From: Nannochloropsis salina CCMP1776
Taxonomy: Eukaryota; Sar; Eustigmatophyceae; Eustigmatales; Monodopsidaceae
Reading direction: 5' to 3'
Length of the DNA: 64,000 nucleotides
NCBI GenBank assembly: GCA_004565275.1
Contig: SDOX01000011.1
Span: 395,881 to 459,880 of the forward strand
Shown here in pieces: positions 53,201 to 63,875 of the stretch. How positions within the stretch are numbered: position 1 is the first letter of the stretch; every line of letters starts with the position of its first letter. Under the pieces are notes generated by a model. It made no database searches. It saw only the letters and a program-made list of their open reading frames with translations, and was not told the origin of the DNA. The position numbers were made by a program, and so were the translations under genes.

Positions 53201-55515
53201 AGGCCGGGGCCCAGGGACGGGTGGCAAAGGACGCCGCCACTGAAGAGGGTTGGGACCCGTTACTAGCCTTCTCTTTCTCCCCCGATTACCCATCGCCCGT
53301 CACGAAAGCGCCAACTCGACAGGAGATACAGGCCAAGGAGCGGCAGCGCCGAGAGGAGGAAAAATACGAGGCAGCGCACAGCCTGGTGCAGCGCTGGACG
53401 AAGAATGTGGACCTGTTCAGTAAGAAAATGGTGCTTGTCCCTATCAACGAGGCCTTGCACTGGAGCCTGGCCGTTCTCTGCAATCTTGATCAGGTTCAAT
53501 CTCTTGTGGATCCCGCGACCGAGCCATTAACAGCTGATGACGAGGGGAAAGCTCCGGTCGAGACGCCTGTGCACAGAAAATCGAAACGCCAGCGCCTTCG
53601 CAAGTCGGCCACGATGGAAGGGGAGAACGCATCGTGGTTGAAGGAGGAACATTTGGATAGGTGGGGGGAAAGAGAGGGAGGGGATCGCGTTGTGGACGTG
53701 GGAGTGCAAGAGAGTCAGGAGCCAGGGGATCCGCCAGTGGTCGTAAGTCTTGGCCGAAAAAAGAAAAAATGGCTGTCGACAAGGCCACAGTCAGCCGCTG
53801 ACTCAGGATCTGGGCTCTTAGTGGAGGCGAGAGCGGCGAGAGGGCGACAGGGGAAACACGTCGTGGGGAGGGAGAGCAAAGACCAGACAAAACATGGTGC
53901 GATGGATGTTGGTGAGCCTTGGAGTGGGGATTCCTCTCAAAGCAAGGAAGAGAAGGAGGGCGATCGGTGCCCTCAGGAAGAAGGGGATAGCCTGGACTTG
54001 ACCATAGGCGACGTGCTGGCCGCGGATGGACTCGGGGTGGGGAGTAAGGAATCGTCGCATGAAATAGAGGAGACGCCGGAGAGAGGAGGAAAGAGTGCGG
54101 GATGGGAAGGAAGAAGGGGCAGTGGCGAGGAACAGGGTTTGGATCGGGGACGTGATGGAAAAACCGACGTGGAAGATGGCAGAAAAGATGTTGTGGACGT
54201 GGGAAGCAGGCCTTGCTTGGTGTTCATGGATTCGTTGAGCGCGCACCGGGCGGATAAAATTCACACGGCGCTCTTGAACTACCTGAAGGTGGAATGGAAG
54301 CGTCGAAAAGCACCAGGCGATGGACCTTCGCCTTTCTTGAGCAAGGAGACTTTCCCAGTCATCAAACCGCGGGTGCCAACACAGGACAACAGCTGTGACT
54401 GCGGCGTCTTCATTTTGAAGTACGGCGAGATGATGCTCGCAGACGTCCTTCCTACCCTAGCGCGTTGGACTAAGCGAGCTCTGGCATGTCGATTGCGGGA
54501 TTTTATCAGGGCGGATGTCTTCAGTCAAGAGGACGTTGACGGCCTGCGAAAAACGTTGCAAGCACGCTTTCAAGAATTGGAGGCGAAATATGGGGAGCAA
54601 GGAGAAAAGGGAGAAGGAACAGGAAAAGTGATTAAGAAAGAGGAAATGATGACGGGCAAGGAAGAGGAAAGGGAGATGGACGAGCTCGGGGAGTTGGATA
54701 TCAAGACAGAAGATGCGAATGGCGGCGAGGATAGAGAAGAGAGTCATGACGATGGGCAGGATCATGCAAGCGTCGAGATGCAGTGGTCGCCAGAGCGATG
54801 CGTGGAAGCAAAAGGAGAGGAGGGAGGGGTCGACGATGAGGAAAATGGGGATGACGATGAGACAGTTGAGGATGCGTACGCACCAAGGCGCATTGACGCG
54901 AACCTGTCTACTACCGCCGAGCATCCTGCCTCGCCTCCTCGGTCGTCCCCCTCATCTTTGTCGGGTACGCCTGTCATTTCGTCGGACACATGGTCACAGG
55001 AGAGAATGCTGACGTCCAAGGAGGAGGGAAGCATTGGGAATGGTGGGGGCTCGCAGGATCCCTCTCCTTCGTCCATCTCGTCACAACGTGGACAGATGGC
55101 TCTTTCTGCTTCTGTAGCTGCCGCTGTCGATTATAATGAAGAAGGCAGTGAAACATTGGGCACGGTCAAGATCTCCCCGGGCGAGGCGGAGTCTATGTCG
55201 GTCTTCCAAGTGGACGGCGAGAACGTGGAGGCTGAGGAGGTGGAAGCAGAGGAGAGAAAGCTCTTTGACTTTCCAAATTTCGGGGCCAAATCACCGGATG
55301 AGCTGCGGAAATTGAAAAATATGAGAAAGAGGAGGAAAAGGAATGAGAAGAAGAGAGCGGCCCGCATTGAGGCTGCGGCGTTACAATCACCCTTACAACA
55401 AGCGAAGGCTCGAGCTGAACAAGGAACGCTGAAAGGCGTTCAAGGCAATGAACTGTGGAAGATCCATGGTGACGATGAGGCCTTTGTCGATCTTTCCTCC
55501 TCGTTATCTGCGTAA
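50210..55515 (+). CDS. ULP/SENP-family SUMO protease (ULP2 / SENP6-7-like), five exons
   Basis: Exons are 50210-50710, 50868-51540, 51707-51782, 51922-52001 and 52088-55515. All four introns have GT-AG ends, and the phases (0, 1, 2, 1) agree at every junction, giving about 1585 residues. Exon 1 is Gly/Ser-rich with a GGA-encoded polyglycine. Exon 2 has a SUMO-interacting motif, GTIDLVSEEEE (near 335). Exon 5 carries the C48 cysteine protease: VRVEEGEFLNDNVIDFHFKW, then the His in NEALHWSLAVL (near 900), the Asp in VFMDSLSAHRADKIH (near 1157), and Gln/Cys in TQDNSCDCGVFILKYGEMML (near 1215). Long charged inserts split the catalytic domain (about 120 residues before the His and 230 between His and Asp), as in ULP2 and SENP6/7, which trim poly-SUMO chains. 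The last 300 residues are acidic, then basic, and may carry nuclear signals. Confidence 0.88.
50442..50512 (+). repeat. GGA/GGT-rich polypurine tract (polyglycine-coding)
   Basis: Nearly pure purine run of GGA triplets inside exon 1 of the SUMO protease, encoding about 22 Gly with a few Arg/Lys. Length-polymorphic by nature. Confidence 0.75.
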
Positions 55516-55972
55516 ACTATATATCTTGAAGGGACTGTCTGGCAAGGTTTGAGAGACGTAACAAGGCAAAGATGGGGATGAAGGAGGCATGAGGTACCCA
55601 GTCACCTGTCAATTTATAAAATACTGATGTGTTGGGAAAAGGTGCAATCTACATGTTTTACGGATGGCAAGAGCTGAAAGATAGTGCTTTTGGGGTTGGA
55701 ATTTTGGAAGCGTAAAAGTATGCGCGTGCGGGAGTGTCCTACAAGGGGAAACGGAATCTCTCCACCTTCGAGACACAAAAGCTCAAATTGTATAGAAAAA
55801 TGTGTCCTGAAGCCACATGTATAAAGTAGAAGTATGTACGAGGGAGCCATCAAAAAATCCACGGCATATTCATTGCACTCTTCTCTCCCATAATTTGCAT
55901 TCTGGCTCAGGTAAAGTCGTCTGGACGAAGATGTGTTCATCCTTTTTATGTCAAAATTTTCTCCTCCCTTCC
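55516..55972. other. intergenic between convergent genes
   Basis: Holds the 3' ends of the SUMO protease and DDX24 genes. It is AT-rich. No gene was seen. Confidence 0.5.
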
Positions 55973-58900
55973 TCACAATCCCGTCCTTCTTATCGGGCGT
56001 ACTGAGTGTGAGACGGCCTTAATCGCATCCTTGCACTCTTCCGTCTGGGCCAGGGCCTGCAGGCTGTCCGCGACATTGATGAATTTCCTCCGTTGCTGCC
56101 CCATTGGCTGCGACAACAACTCGTTCAGGCGCTTCCGATCCATCTCCATCTGCCGGGATCGCTGCCTTTCTTTCTCTGTCCCATGCTCTTTCTCGTTCAG
56201 AAGCTCCTCGTCCAGATCCAAATCCGCTTCTCTCGCCCGCTTCAAGAACCAGGACTGGGTGGCCTGCTGCCGCCCAGTCTCTTGCTCGTGCCCGACTATC
56301 TTGCCCGCCAGGTGGACCCGTTCACGCGTTGCATTCAATTCCTGAAGGTCCACCGGAAACGGGAGTATGCCCGCGCCGGAGCCTCCGCTTGCCTCCTTGG
56401 GGTCTTCCGGCCTCTGGCTCGTACTGGAAGCGAAGAGGGCCCGACAGACCTCGTCATGAAACTTCTCGTCCCTGGGAGCGACCATGGAGAAGCTCAAACC
56501 CTCCCGATTCGCGCGCGCAGTACGACCGGCGCGGTGCACAAAGACCTCCAGGGAGCGAGGCATATCGTAGTGGATGACGTGTTCGACAAGGGGAATATCC
56601 AGCCCCCGAGCAGCCACGTCCGTGGCGACCAGCACTGCCTGCCTCTGGGCTCGGAAGCAGTCAAGGCTCTTCAGGCGGGCCCGCTGCTGCATTTTGGCGT
56701 GGAGGGCGCGGGCGGGGAGCCTGAGAAGGGAGAGAAGTTGAGCGAGGCGGCGGGTCTGGTCGATGCTGTTGGTGAAGACGATGGTACGACCGGGGTGACG
56801 GCGGAGGAAGTAGTACAGGTACGCGTCCTTGTGCGCGCCCACGCTTTTGACGTGGCAGAGCTGCAATCCCGCGGGGAGAGCCACGGTGTTGCCTGGCCGT
56901 GACGGCGCGGCAGAGAGAGCGAGGGAAGCGGCAATGGTGGGTGTAGTGGAGAGCTGGCCCTCCGAATGCGAAGATGCTGGATTGCCACTCTCCCTTGACC
57001 CGCCGGTGCCGCTGGTGAGGTCGAGGACGGCGGGTTTCCCACGCATGCCTACGTCTCGCATGATCCTTTCGATCACACCGCCCGGCCCCTTGCCCTTCTT
57101 GGGGCCACGCGCTTTCTTCCCGCCCATTTTTCCCCGCGTTTCCTCTGGCATGATCAAGGTGGCACTGAAGATCAATGTCTGTCGCGTCACCGGGGGAGGC
57201 AGGGGGCGAAGCAGGACGGCCCTGTCGCTCGCTCCTTCTCCCGCGCCTCCCTCACCAGCCTCATCTACCTCTGGCTCCTCCCCCTCCTCCGCGCGCTTCT
57301 TGTGGACCCGGCGCCTCTGTCCTCCCACGCCGCTCTCCACACCATCCGACCCATCGTCTTCTTCTCCTCTTCCTCCCTCGGGATCGCCCTCAGTACTATT
57401 CTCCTCCCCTGCTCGCTCTTTGTCTTCCTCTTCCAAGCCATGCAGCCCTGTCAGGCCCAGCCTCCTTGCCTCCTTCATCACGTCCTCTAGCGATTTCGTC
57501 GGCACCTCCGCAGGCTCAAGCAGGTCTTCCTCTTCCTCTTCCTCCTCCTCCTCCTCTTCCTCCTCTTCCTCCTCTTCCTCCTCCTGTTCCTCCCCCTCCT
57601 CCTCCTCCTCCTGTAATCCGTCCTCCTTTTTTCGCTCTCGCGTCACAACTTCCTCCCTCTGTGCATTGCGCTCTTCCCTCTCCCTTTCCCTGCGCTTCCG
57701 CTCCCGCTCCCTCTTCTCCTCCTCCCGCCACAGCCGCCTCCGCGCGTCGTAGTCCCGCTGGTAAGTCTTCCCCTGCTCTACCACACGCTTCAAGAGCGAC
57801 TCCATCTCGGGAAAGTGTCCCTCCTCCACCATGCGGTCCGCTTCGTCCAGTACAAGGAAGCGCAGCCGCCCCAGCTCCTTCAGATGCCTCTCATTCGAGC
57901 TCTTCATCATCTCCCAACACCGTCCCACCGTCGCGACCACCACCTCCGGCCTCCGCCTCAGCAACCGGGCCTGCTTCACGTCACTCAGGCCCCCCACGAT
58001 GGCCTGCACGTTGATGCGGGCGCGCCCGGGCTCCATGTCCCCCTTCAGCATCGCCTGCAGGTGGCCGGTCACCTGCAAGGCCAGCTCCCGGGTCGGGCAC
58101 AGGACCAAGGCGGCAAGCGCCCCCGAGACCCTGCCCCCCACCTCTTTCCCGCCCTCCGCCTCCACCGCCTTCTCCCGCTGCTTTAGCAGGTAATTCAATA
58201 TGGGCAGTCCGTACGCCAAGGTCTTGCCCGAGCCCGTCTCGGCGGCCCCCAACACATCCTTCCCACCACGGGTCACGACCTGCGGGAGGGCTAGGCGCTG
58301 GATTGGGGTGGGGGCGACGAAGCCCTGCCGGTGGAGATTGTGCAGGAGCAGTGGGTGTAGTTCCACGCCCTCCAGGGCCTGAGGGGCCCACAGAGGCAGC
58401 TGGGCCCGCAGGTCAGGGAGGGGGTTCGGGGGGGAAGGGGAGGACAGCTCGGTCGGGGCATGGGGCACCGCCGCTCCAGCATCCGCAGCAGCCGCTTCGC
58501 CTTTGCGCGCTTTTGATTTCTTAGAACCTTCCACGAAAATACTGGACTTCGCCTCGCCGCCAGCCCCCGCCCCGTCAACAATTCCACCCCGATCGGCTGC
58601 CGTCTCCAGAGACTCCCCCGGTTCCCCCATCCTCGCCTTCTCGTACTCGATTTCGAGCACCTCCCTCTCTTCCACGTCCTTACTAATCTCATCCGAGATT
58701 CTTCCCGCTTTCTCACGTGGCGTCACATTCTTCGTCGACTCCGTGACATTGTCCTGCCTTATCCCCCGCTTCTTCCCTCGTTCCGCCTGCCTCATCACGC
58801 TGGGTTGCCCGCTTCCCACCCCTTTCACGCTGTAACCCCCTGTAGCATCTTTCTCCATAACATACTGGCTCCCATCTACCTCCTCTATGGTAAAGGCAAA

Positions 58901-59239
58901 GCAGTCGTCGACTTCGCCCAGGCCCCCGTCCTCCACCTGGACAGGTCGGGAGATTGGCACACAAGATACAAGGAGGTCAAAGAACAGGGGGAACCATGTC
59001 CAGGCAAGGAAGGGGACGTTGCGACGCCACAATGCACATTTCTCTTTCACTCGCGTGCAGGAGCCCTACATAAAATGATCAAGATTCGGGGGGAAAATGC
59101 CTTTCTCTCGATGCTCCTGCGCCCTTCCGTCTGATCCCCAACATGATGTAAGCCCTTTGACCTGTCTGCTTACCGGCACGGTCGACCACGGCAATGCATC
59201 CCAGCCAGAGCCACTTTTTTGCTTTTTACGTTTGGGCAT
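55973..59239 (-). CDS. MAK5: DEAD-box RNA helicase, DDX24 / MAK5 family
   Basis: MAK5/DDX24 acts in 60S ribosomal subunit assembly in the nucleolus. Exon 1 is 59174-59239 (MPKRKKQKSGSGWDALPWST and two more residues), then an intron of 237 nt (gtaagc donor, cctgtccag acceptor, phase 0), then exon 2 55973-58936, about 1009 residues. A start inside the intron (59050) is less likely. The helicase core shows LHPLLLHNLHRQGFVAPTPIQ, GSGKT near 256, PTREL, DEAD near 385 (FLVLDEADRMVEEGHFPEM), SAT near 611, and HRAGRTAR near 821. As in its relatives, a long insert separates motifs II and III. Here it is about 220 residues, with a polyglutamate stretch near 464-494. The start lies 393 bases from the divergent LysM gene. 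Confidence 0.9.
57518..57612 (-). repeat. GAG/GAA triplet tract coding polyglutamate
   Basis: On the plus strand a CCT/TTC run of about 95 bases. On the coding strand it gives 25-30 Glu in a row, broken by a few other residues, between motifs II and III of the DEAD-box helicase. Confidence 0.85.
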
Positions 59240-59632
59240 GTCGTCGTAATGACGAAGCTGTAGTGAGGTAGGCGCAGTGATACTATATAGTATGCGTGAA
59301 TGAAAGGGGGGGTCAGGGAGAGGGTCGTGGGGGCCGGGAGGAACGGGGAGGGGGGAAAGTCAGACGGCCCCATTTCAGCACTTGCAAAGCTAGTGATTGC
59401 TTGTCCTCCAAGAAACGACGTCCACACCAGTTTGTCACTCCATGGGCGCACGCATGCCATATTTGATGCAAGGGCGGAGAGGGAGGGAGAGATACTCGTC
59501 TCCTCTTGCGGAAGGCGATTACTACGTGCGTCACTTACATAGCACGTACCGCATTCAATTTTGATCGAATCACGATGACTAACCTCCCTTGTCTCATGCA
59601 CATAGACTCCGAACCTTGGTGCACAGTGAGTA
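59240..59632. promoter_or_regulatory. 393-base divergent promoter region, MAK5 / LysM genes
   Basis: Opposed starts, so both promoters must lie here. A purine-rich block (GGGGGGAAAG type) is at about 59300-59360. Open frames on both strands here have no protein features. Confidence 0.4.
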
Positions 59633-61064
59633 ATGGCGGAAGGCGGTCTTTTGCCCTGGCGCCGTCAGCGTCACGATGGTACAAAGTATCAAGACTTTGA
59701 GGAAATGCTCAAGCCGTTGCCTCCACCTCCTGAGGGGCTGATGTGGCGGAAGACGCGTGTCTCGGTGGAAGACGACGGGAGTCCGGTTAATTTCGAAGTG
59801 GATTTAGAGTTTCCTGTCGAAGGCGAGGGAGAAATTGCTGCGGGTCACAGGGTTGGCAACATTGCAGCCGACCATGACCGAGGAAAGAATGCTGAAGTAG
59901 TTGAAGTACTTGATGGGGCTCAAGGTCAGGGCGTCAGGACACGCTACGCGACCCGTTGGGAGCTGGTGGAAAAGACAATTGTAGCCAAGGTCGCGGATGC
60001 GGAGGAAGGAGGAGGAGCGGATGGAGGGGACAATGCGGTGGGGCAGGAGATGGAGGAGGCAGGTCTCGGAGAGGAGGAGGTTGAGGGGGCCACGGCACCT
60101 GCTTTTCTGACGCACGTTGTACTGCCGACGGACACGATGGCGGGGCTTCGTCTACGTTACAAGGTGACCGCGGCTGAGCTTCGGATGTTCAACGACTTTT
60201 GCGGGGAGCAATTCCACATGTTGCAGACCCTGCAGGTGCGATGTCGAGCGGTGTTGTGTTGTTATATATTCACATGTATATATCAGTTACATTTATTGGA
60301 CGTCGCCCCTCTGTGATTCTACAGTCACCTTTTGAAATCACGGCCCGCGTTCTCACCGCTCGTTGTTAAGTTGTCGTACCGCCTTTCACGCCTCCCATTT
60401 TCTCCCGCAGATCCCGCTCAAACGCGACTCAGCGGGCCACGTCCTCAAACATCGGCAGCGCCCTACCAGGGCCGTCCTGCGTCAGCAGTTCATCAACGCT
60501 ACGCGATGCACGGATGAGGAAGAGATCACTTACTACCTGGACGCGGCTGACTGGAGGCTGGAGGCTGCCGTCGCCGAGCACAGGGAGGACTGGGCGTGGG
60601 AGGCGGCGCACTTGGCGCGCATGGAGAAAGTGGTTTCTCTCCCCAACCGGCCTGTAAAGACAGCGCCCAAGCCTCACTTGACGTCGTCCGTCAGCTCTGG
60701 ACCGCGCCTGGGCCTTGAACATGCATCGATCCCCCCCCCCACGTACGCCTCTTTCTTTCGGGCGCCGCCAGGGGCCAGGCAAGGCAGGCGGACACGGAAA
60801 GGGTTGTGGTCGTCGTGGAGCCTGTCCCGGGGAGGGAGGAAGGCGAAAGCCGTGTATGACATGGACTCCTTCGTCGCGGAAGACTATGTTATCTTGTCAG
60901 GGGCAGACCAGGAGTGTGAAAGCGGGGAGGGGGAGGAAGGCTCGCCGACTGGGAGCGCCGCCTTGCTCGGGCAGGCCCTGGAGGCCGCCGGGAGGAGGGA
61001 GCGAGCCATTGACGAGGAGCACGCGCTTACACCTTTGTTGGCGCGCGCGGCTATTCGAACATGA
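59633..61064 (+). CDS. intracellular LysM-domain protein with UBA-like helix
   Basis: Exons are 59633-60235 and 60411-61064 (gtgcgatg donor, ctcccgcag acceptor, phase 0), about 418 residues. A LysM module spans the junction: THVVLPTDTMAGLRLRYKVT, then AAELRMFNDFCGEQFHMLQT, then the exon 2 start IPLKRDSAG. There is no signal peptide or membrane helix, so it is unlike secreted peptidoglycan- or chitin-binding LysM proteins and more like the eukaryotic intracellular LYSMD type, whose function is poorly known. After the LysM a short helical unit (CTDEEEITYYLDAADWRLEA) resembles the UBA-like opening of some ubiquitin-binding proteins. The rest is Arg/Gly/Glu-rich and probably disordered. Confidence 0.78.
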
Positions 61065-62132
61065 GAACAAGCTTGTATATACGTTTGAATGGTCAGGGAT
61101 GCATGTATCGGGTCGCAGGGAAAAGAGGGAAAAGACCAAGATTGACGAAGCGCTGTAGCGGAGGTGTATAGAGGAAGGTTGCAAATATGTCTTGGCTGGT
61201 TGATCGTAACGTTGAAGAAACATCAAGATATTTGCCATCAATAGACTGGCCTACACGTAGTGACAATTTAGCACCATGAAGAGGCTGGACGCCTGAAGGC
61301 GCGCAACCAGAGCTCATTTTGTTCTGCAGTTGGTTTTTTTGTCCCGTCATTGATTTGCGGAGAAAGAATGGGTGCATTTGCGCACGACATTCCATTTTTC
61401 ATTGTGTCGGGATACCCGAAATCCTGTACTCCTTAAACAACCCGCGTTTCGCATACAGATGAGCGCCCTTCGTACACGGAAACAAAAACTATTGCTCGAT
61501 GAATGTGCCAACTGAGGGTCACGTAGAAAGAGCCATGACAATTATTCATTTAAGATCACTTATTCATACTATAATGTGTACTTTTGAAATCATACAGATG
61601 TTACTAGACCTTTCCTTCGAGCGCTCAGCCCTTCCCCCTCCGTTCTCCTGCGTGAGGGAGAAGAAGGATACCCGGAAGCCGCCTTGAGGTGCTCTTTCTG
61701 CAACTTTTTCGAAATGGCCCGCATCCCGCGTAAAGTCCCGTGAAAATGCCAACGACTGCTCGTGGGATTGAGAGTTGCCCTACGATGCTTTACGTTCTCT
61801 TTCAAGCGCGGAGTGAGAAACGTTTTTACTGATTTTTAATGGAATTGAGGCGCCGTTTTGCATCTTGACTCTCTCAACTGTTTCATATGCGTGTCTTTGG
61901 CTGGGTCGCGTGCCTGCACGCGAGCGAAATTAATTTTCCGAGGTCGGTGACGCCCTCTCTGAGATCCTAAGGATTTTTCAGTCATGAAAAGTTTAGAAGA
62001 TAAACTAAAGCTGCGAACAGCACCTTAGCTCACACGGACGCCATACTATCTCCACAATCAGGAGGCCGGACGAGGGGAGAGGTATCTACACGACAGAAAC
62101 CCCTACTCCCACACATCGTTTTTCCAGGCCTC
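61065..62132. other. intergenic between tandem LysM and transporter genes
   Basis: About 1.1 kb, AT-rich, with only short frames. It holds the LysM 3' UTR and the promoter and 5' leader of the transporter. The sequence just before the ATG (catcgtttttccagGCCTC) looks like a splice acceptor, so the transporter may have a noncoding first exon. Confidence 0.5.
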
Positions 62133-63875
62133 ATGGGGCCGTCGACACCGCAAGGTGTACCTGGTGATGGCAACCATAGTGCAACAGGAAGCAATGACAG
62201 CGCTGACACTGGAAGCAGCGTTAGTGTAAGGGACTACCCATCACGAAAAAGCGCTGCCTCTCTTCTATCAGGCGGGAGCACGGGGGGTAGCTGCATCGAT
62301 AGCGTGGGTGGCCCCAAAATCAAAAGTTTTGTCGGCCGGTTGCTGAAAACGAAATGCATGGATGCCTTGTTGGAGCAAGTGGCCAACTCGGAATTACATC
62401 GGACGCTGGGAGCTTTCGATTTGACTTTACTCGGCGTCGGAGAAATAGTGGGTACGGGCATCTTCGTCCTAACCGGGACGGCGGCCGCAAACCACGCGGG
62501 CCCTGCCGTGGTTCTATCCTTTGTCATCGCAGGCATTGCCTCCATGTTTGCGGCTCTGTGCTACAGCGAACTGGCCTCGATCATTCCCGTGGCGGGCTCT
62601 GCCTACACGTATTCGTACGCGACGCTGGGCTCCTTTGTAGGCTGGACTATTGGGTGGGACCTGTGCCTGGAGTACCTGGTAGGGGCCGCGACTGTCAGTG
62701 TGGGGTGGTCTGCATACCTCCGTAGCTTTCTGGCCTCGGTCGGATACGATATGCCCACGAAATGGAGCCGGAGTCCAGTGGGCTGGGACGTGCACCGGGA
62801 AGCCTTCTATGTGACCGGCGACTACGTGGACCTGCCAGCAATGGCCATCGCGCTCATGATGACGGGGCTGCTCGTCTTCGGGATCAAGGAGAGCGCGCGG
62901 ATCAACGCCGTCATCGTCGCGATCAAGCTCTCGGTGATTGTTATTTTCATTTGCGCCATGGGCCCGCACGTGGACCGGTCGAACTGGGAACCCTTCGTCC
63001 CGCCCAACGAGGGCACTTTCGGGCGCTACGGCATCAGCGGTATCTTCCAAGGGGCTTCCGTTGTCTTTTTCTCCTACATCGGCTTCGATAGCGTCAGCTG
63101 CTGCGCGCAGGAGTGCAAGAAGCCCGAGCGCGACCTCCCTATTGGCACTCTTTCTTCGCTGGCGATCTGCACCACGCTCTACATCCTGGTCGCGCTCATT
63201 GCCACCGGCCTTCTCCCCTACTACGAGTTCAAGGGCATCGCCCACCCCATATCCTATGCCGTGGAAGGCATCGAGGGGTTCGAGTGGTTGGAGATGGTCA
63301 TCAACATTGGCGCTATCGCCGGTCTCACCTCGGTCATCCTTGTCTCCCTCATGAGTCAGCCCCGCATCTTCTACGCCATGGCCGTTGACGGCTTCGTGCC
63401 TGCGTTTGCCGCCAAGGTCCACCCCAGATATAAGACACCCTGGGTCACCACCATCATCACTGGGGCCCTCTGTGCACTGTGCGCAGGGATCTTGCCCATC
63501 GAAGTGTTGAGCGAGTTGACCTCGGTTGGCACCCTTTTCGCTTTTGTTCTCGTCTGTATAGGTGTCTCCGTGCTACGCTATCGGCGTCCGAATCTAGAGC
63601 GCAAGTTTAAGGTACCTTTCGGACCGTGGTTGATTCCAGGTCTTGGCGCATCGATCAGTTTTCTTCTAATTTGCACTTCAAGCACTCACACCATTTACCG
63701 GCTGATGGTGTGGATGGCGATAGGATGGATCATATATTTCGTGTGGGGACTCGAGAATTCTCAAAAGGTGATGGAGCGCACAATTCTACCAAATCGCGAA
63801 CATGACGATGGGAATACTTTAAACGAAGGGCGGGGGGCTGAGACGGGGGTGGCGATGGTAACGACCGACTCGTAG
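62133..63875 (+). CDS. cationic amino acid transporter (SLC7 CAT subfamily, APC superfamily)
   Basis: Single coding exon, 580 residues, with 12-14 hydrophobic helices. After a Ser/Gly-rich N-terminus of about 85 residues the first helix reads LHRTLGAFDLTLLGVGEIVG, with the conserved GVGEIVGTGIFVLTG loop of APC permeases. It is followed by AGSAYTYSYATLGSFVGWTI, GWDLCLEYLVGAA, FFSYIGFDSVSCCAQECKKP and SQPRIFYAMAVDGFVP. This pattern (YSYATLGE-like, IGFD-V...E..NP-like, QPRI-Y-MA-DGL-P) is that of the CAT transporters for Lys, Arg and ornithine in animals and plants. It likely sits in the plasma or vacuolar membrane. Substrate specificity cannot be read from the sequence, and other amino acids or polyamines are possible. 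Confidence 0.92.
   Translation: MGPSTPQGVPGDGNHSATGSNDSADTGSSVSVRDYPSRKSAASLLSGGSTGGSCIDSVGGPKIKSFVGRLLKTKCMDALLEQVANSELHRTLGAFDLTLLGVGEIVGTGIFVLTGTAAANHAGPAVVLSFVIAGIASMFAALCYSELASIIPVAGSAYTYSYATLGSFVGWTIGWDLCLEYLVGAATVSVGWSAYLRSFLASVGYDMPTKWSRSPVGWDVHREAFYVTGDYVDLPAMAIALMMTGLLVFGIKESARINAVIVAIKLSVIVIFICAMGPHVDRSNWEPFVPPNEGTFGRYGISGIFQGASVVFFSYIGFDSVSCCAQECKKPERDLPIGTLSSLAICTTLYILVALIATGLLPYYEFKGIAHPISYAVEGIEGFEWLEMVINIGAIAGLTSVILVSLMSQPRIFYAMAVDGFVPAFAAKVHPRYKTPWVTTIITGALCALCAGILPIEVLSELTSVGTLFAFVLVCIGVSVLRYRRPNLERKFKVPFGPWLIPGLGASISFLLICTSSTHTIYRLMVWMAIGWIIYFVWGLENSQKVMERTILPNREHDDGNTLNEGRGAETGVAMVTTDS

Noticed and set aside
57175-58014. 279-codon plus-strand Pro/Ser-rich frame
   Set aside because: Reverse of the polyglutamate and acidic insert of MAK5. 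Pro and Ser runs come from CCT/TTC triplets.
58937-59050. Start of MAK5 at 59050
   Set aside because: The first 38 residues read as translated intron (hydrophobic, ending at a cctgtccag acceptor). A Lys-rich first exon at 59174-59239 joins in phase.
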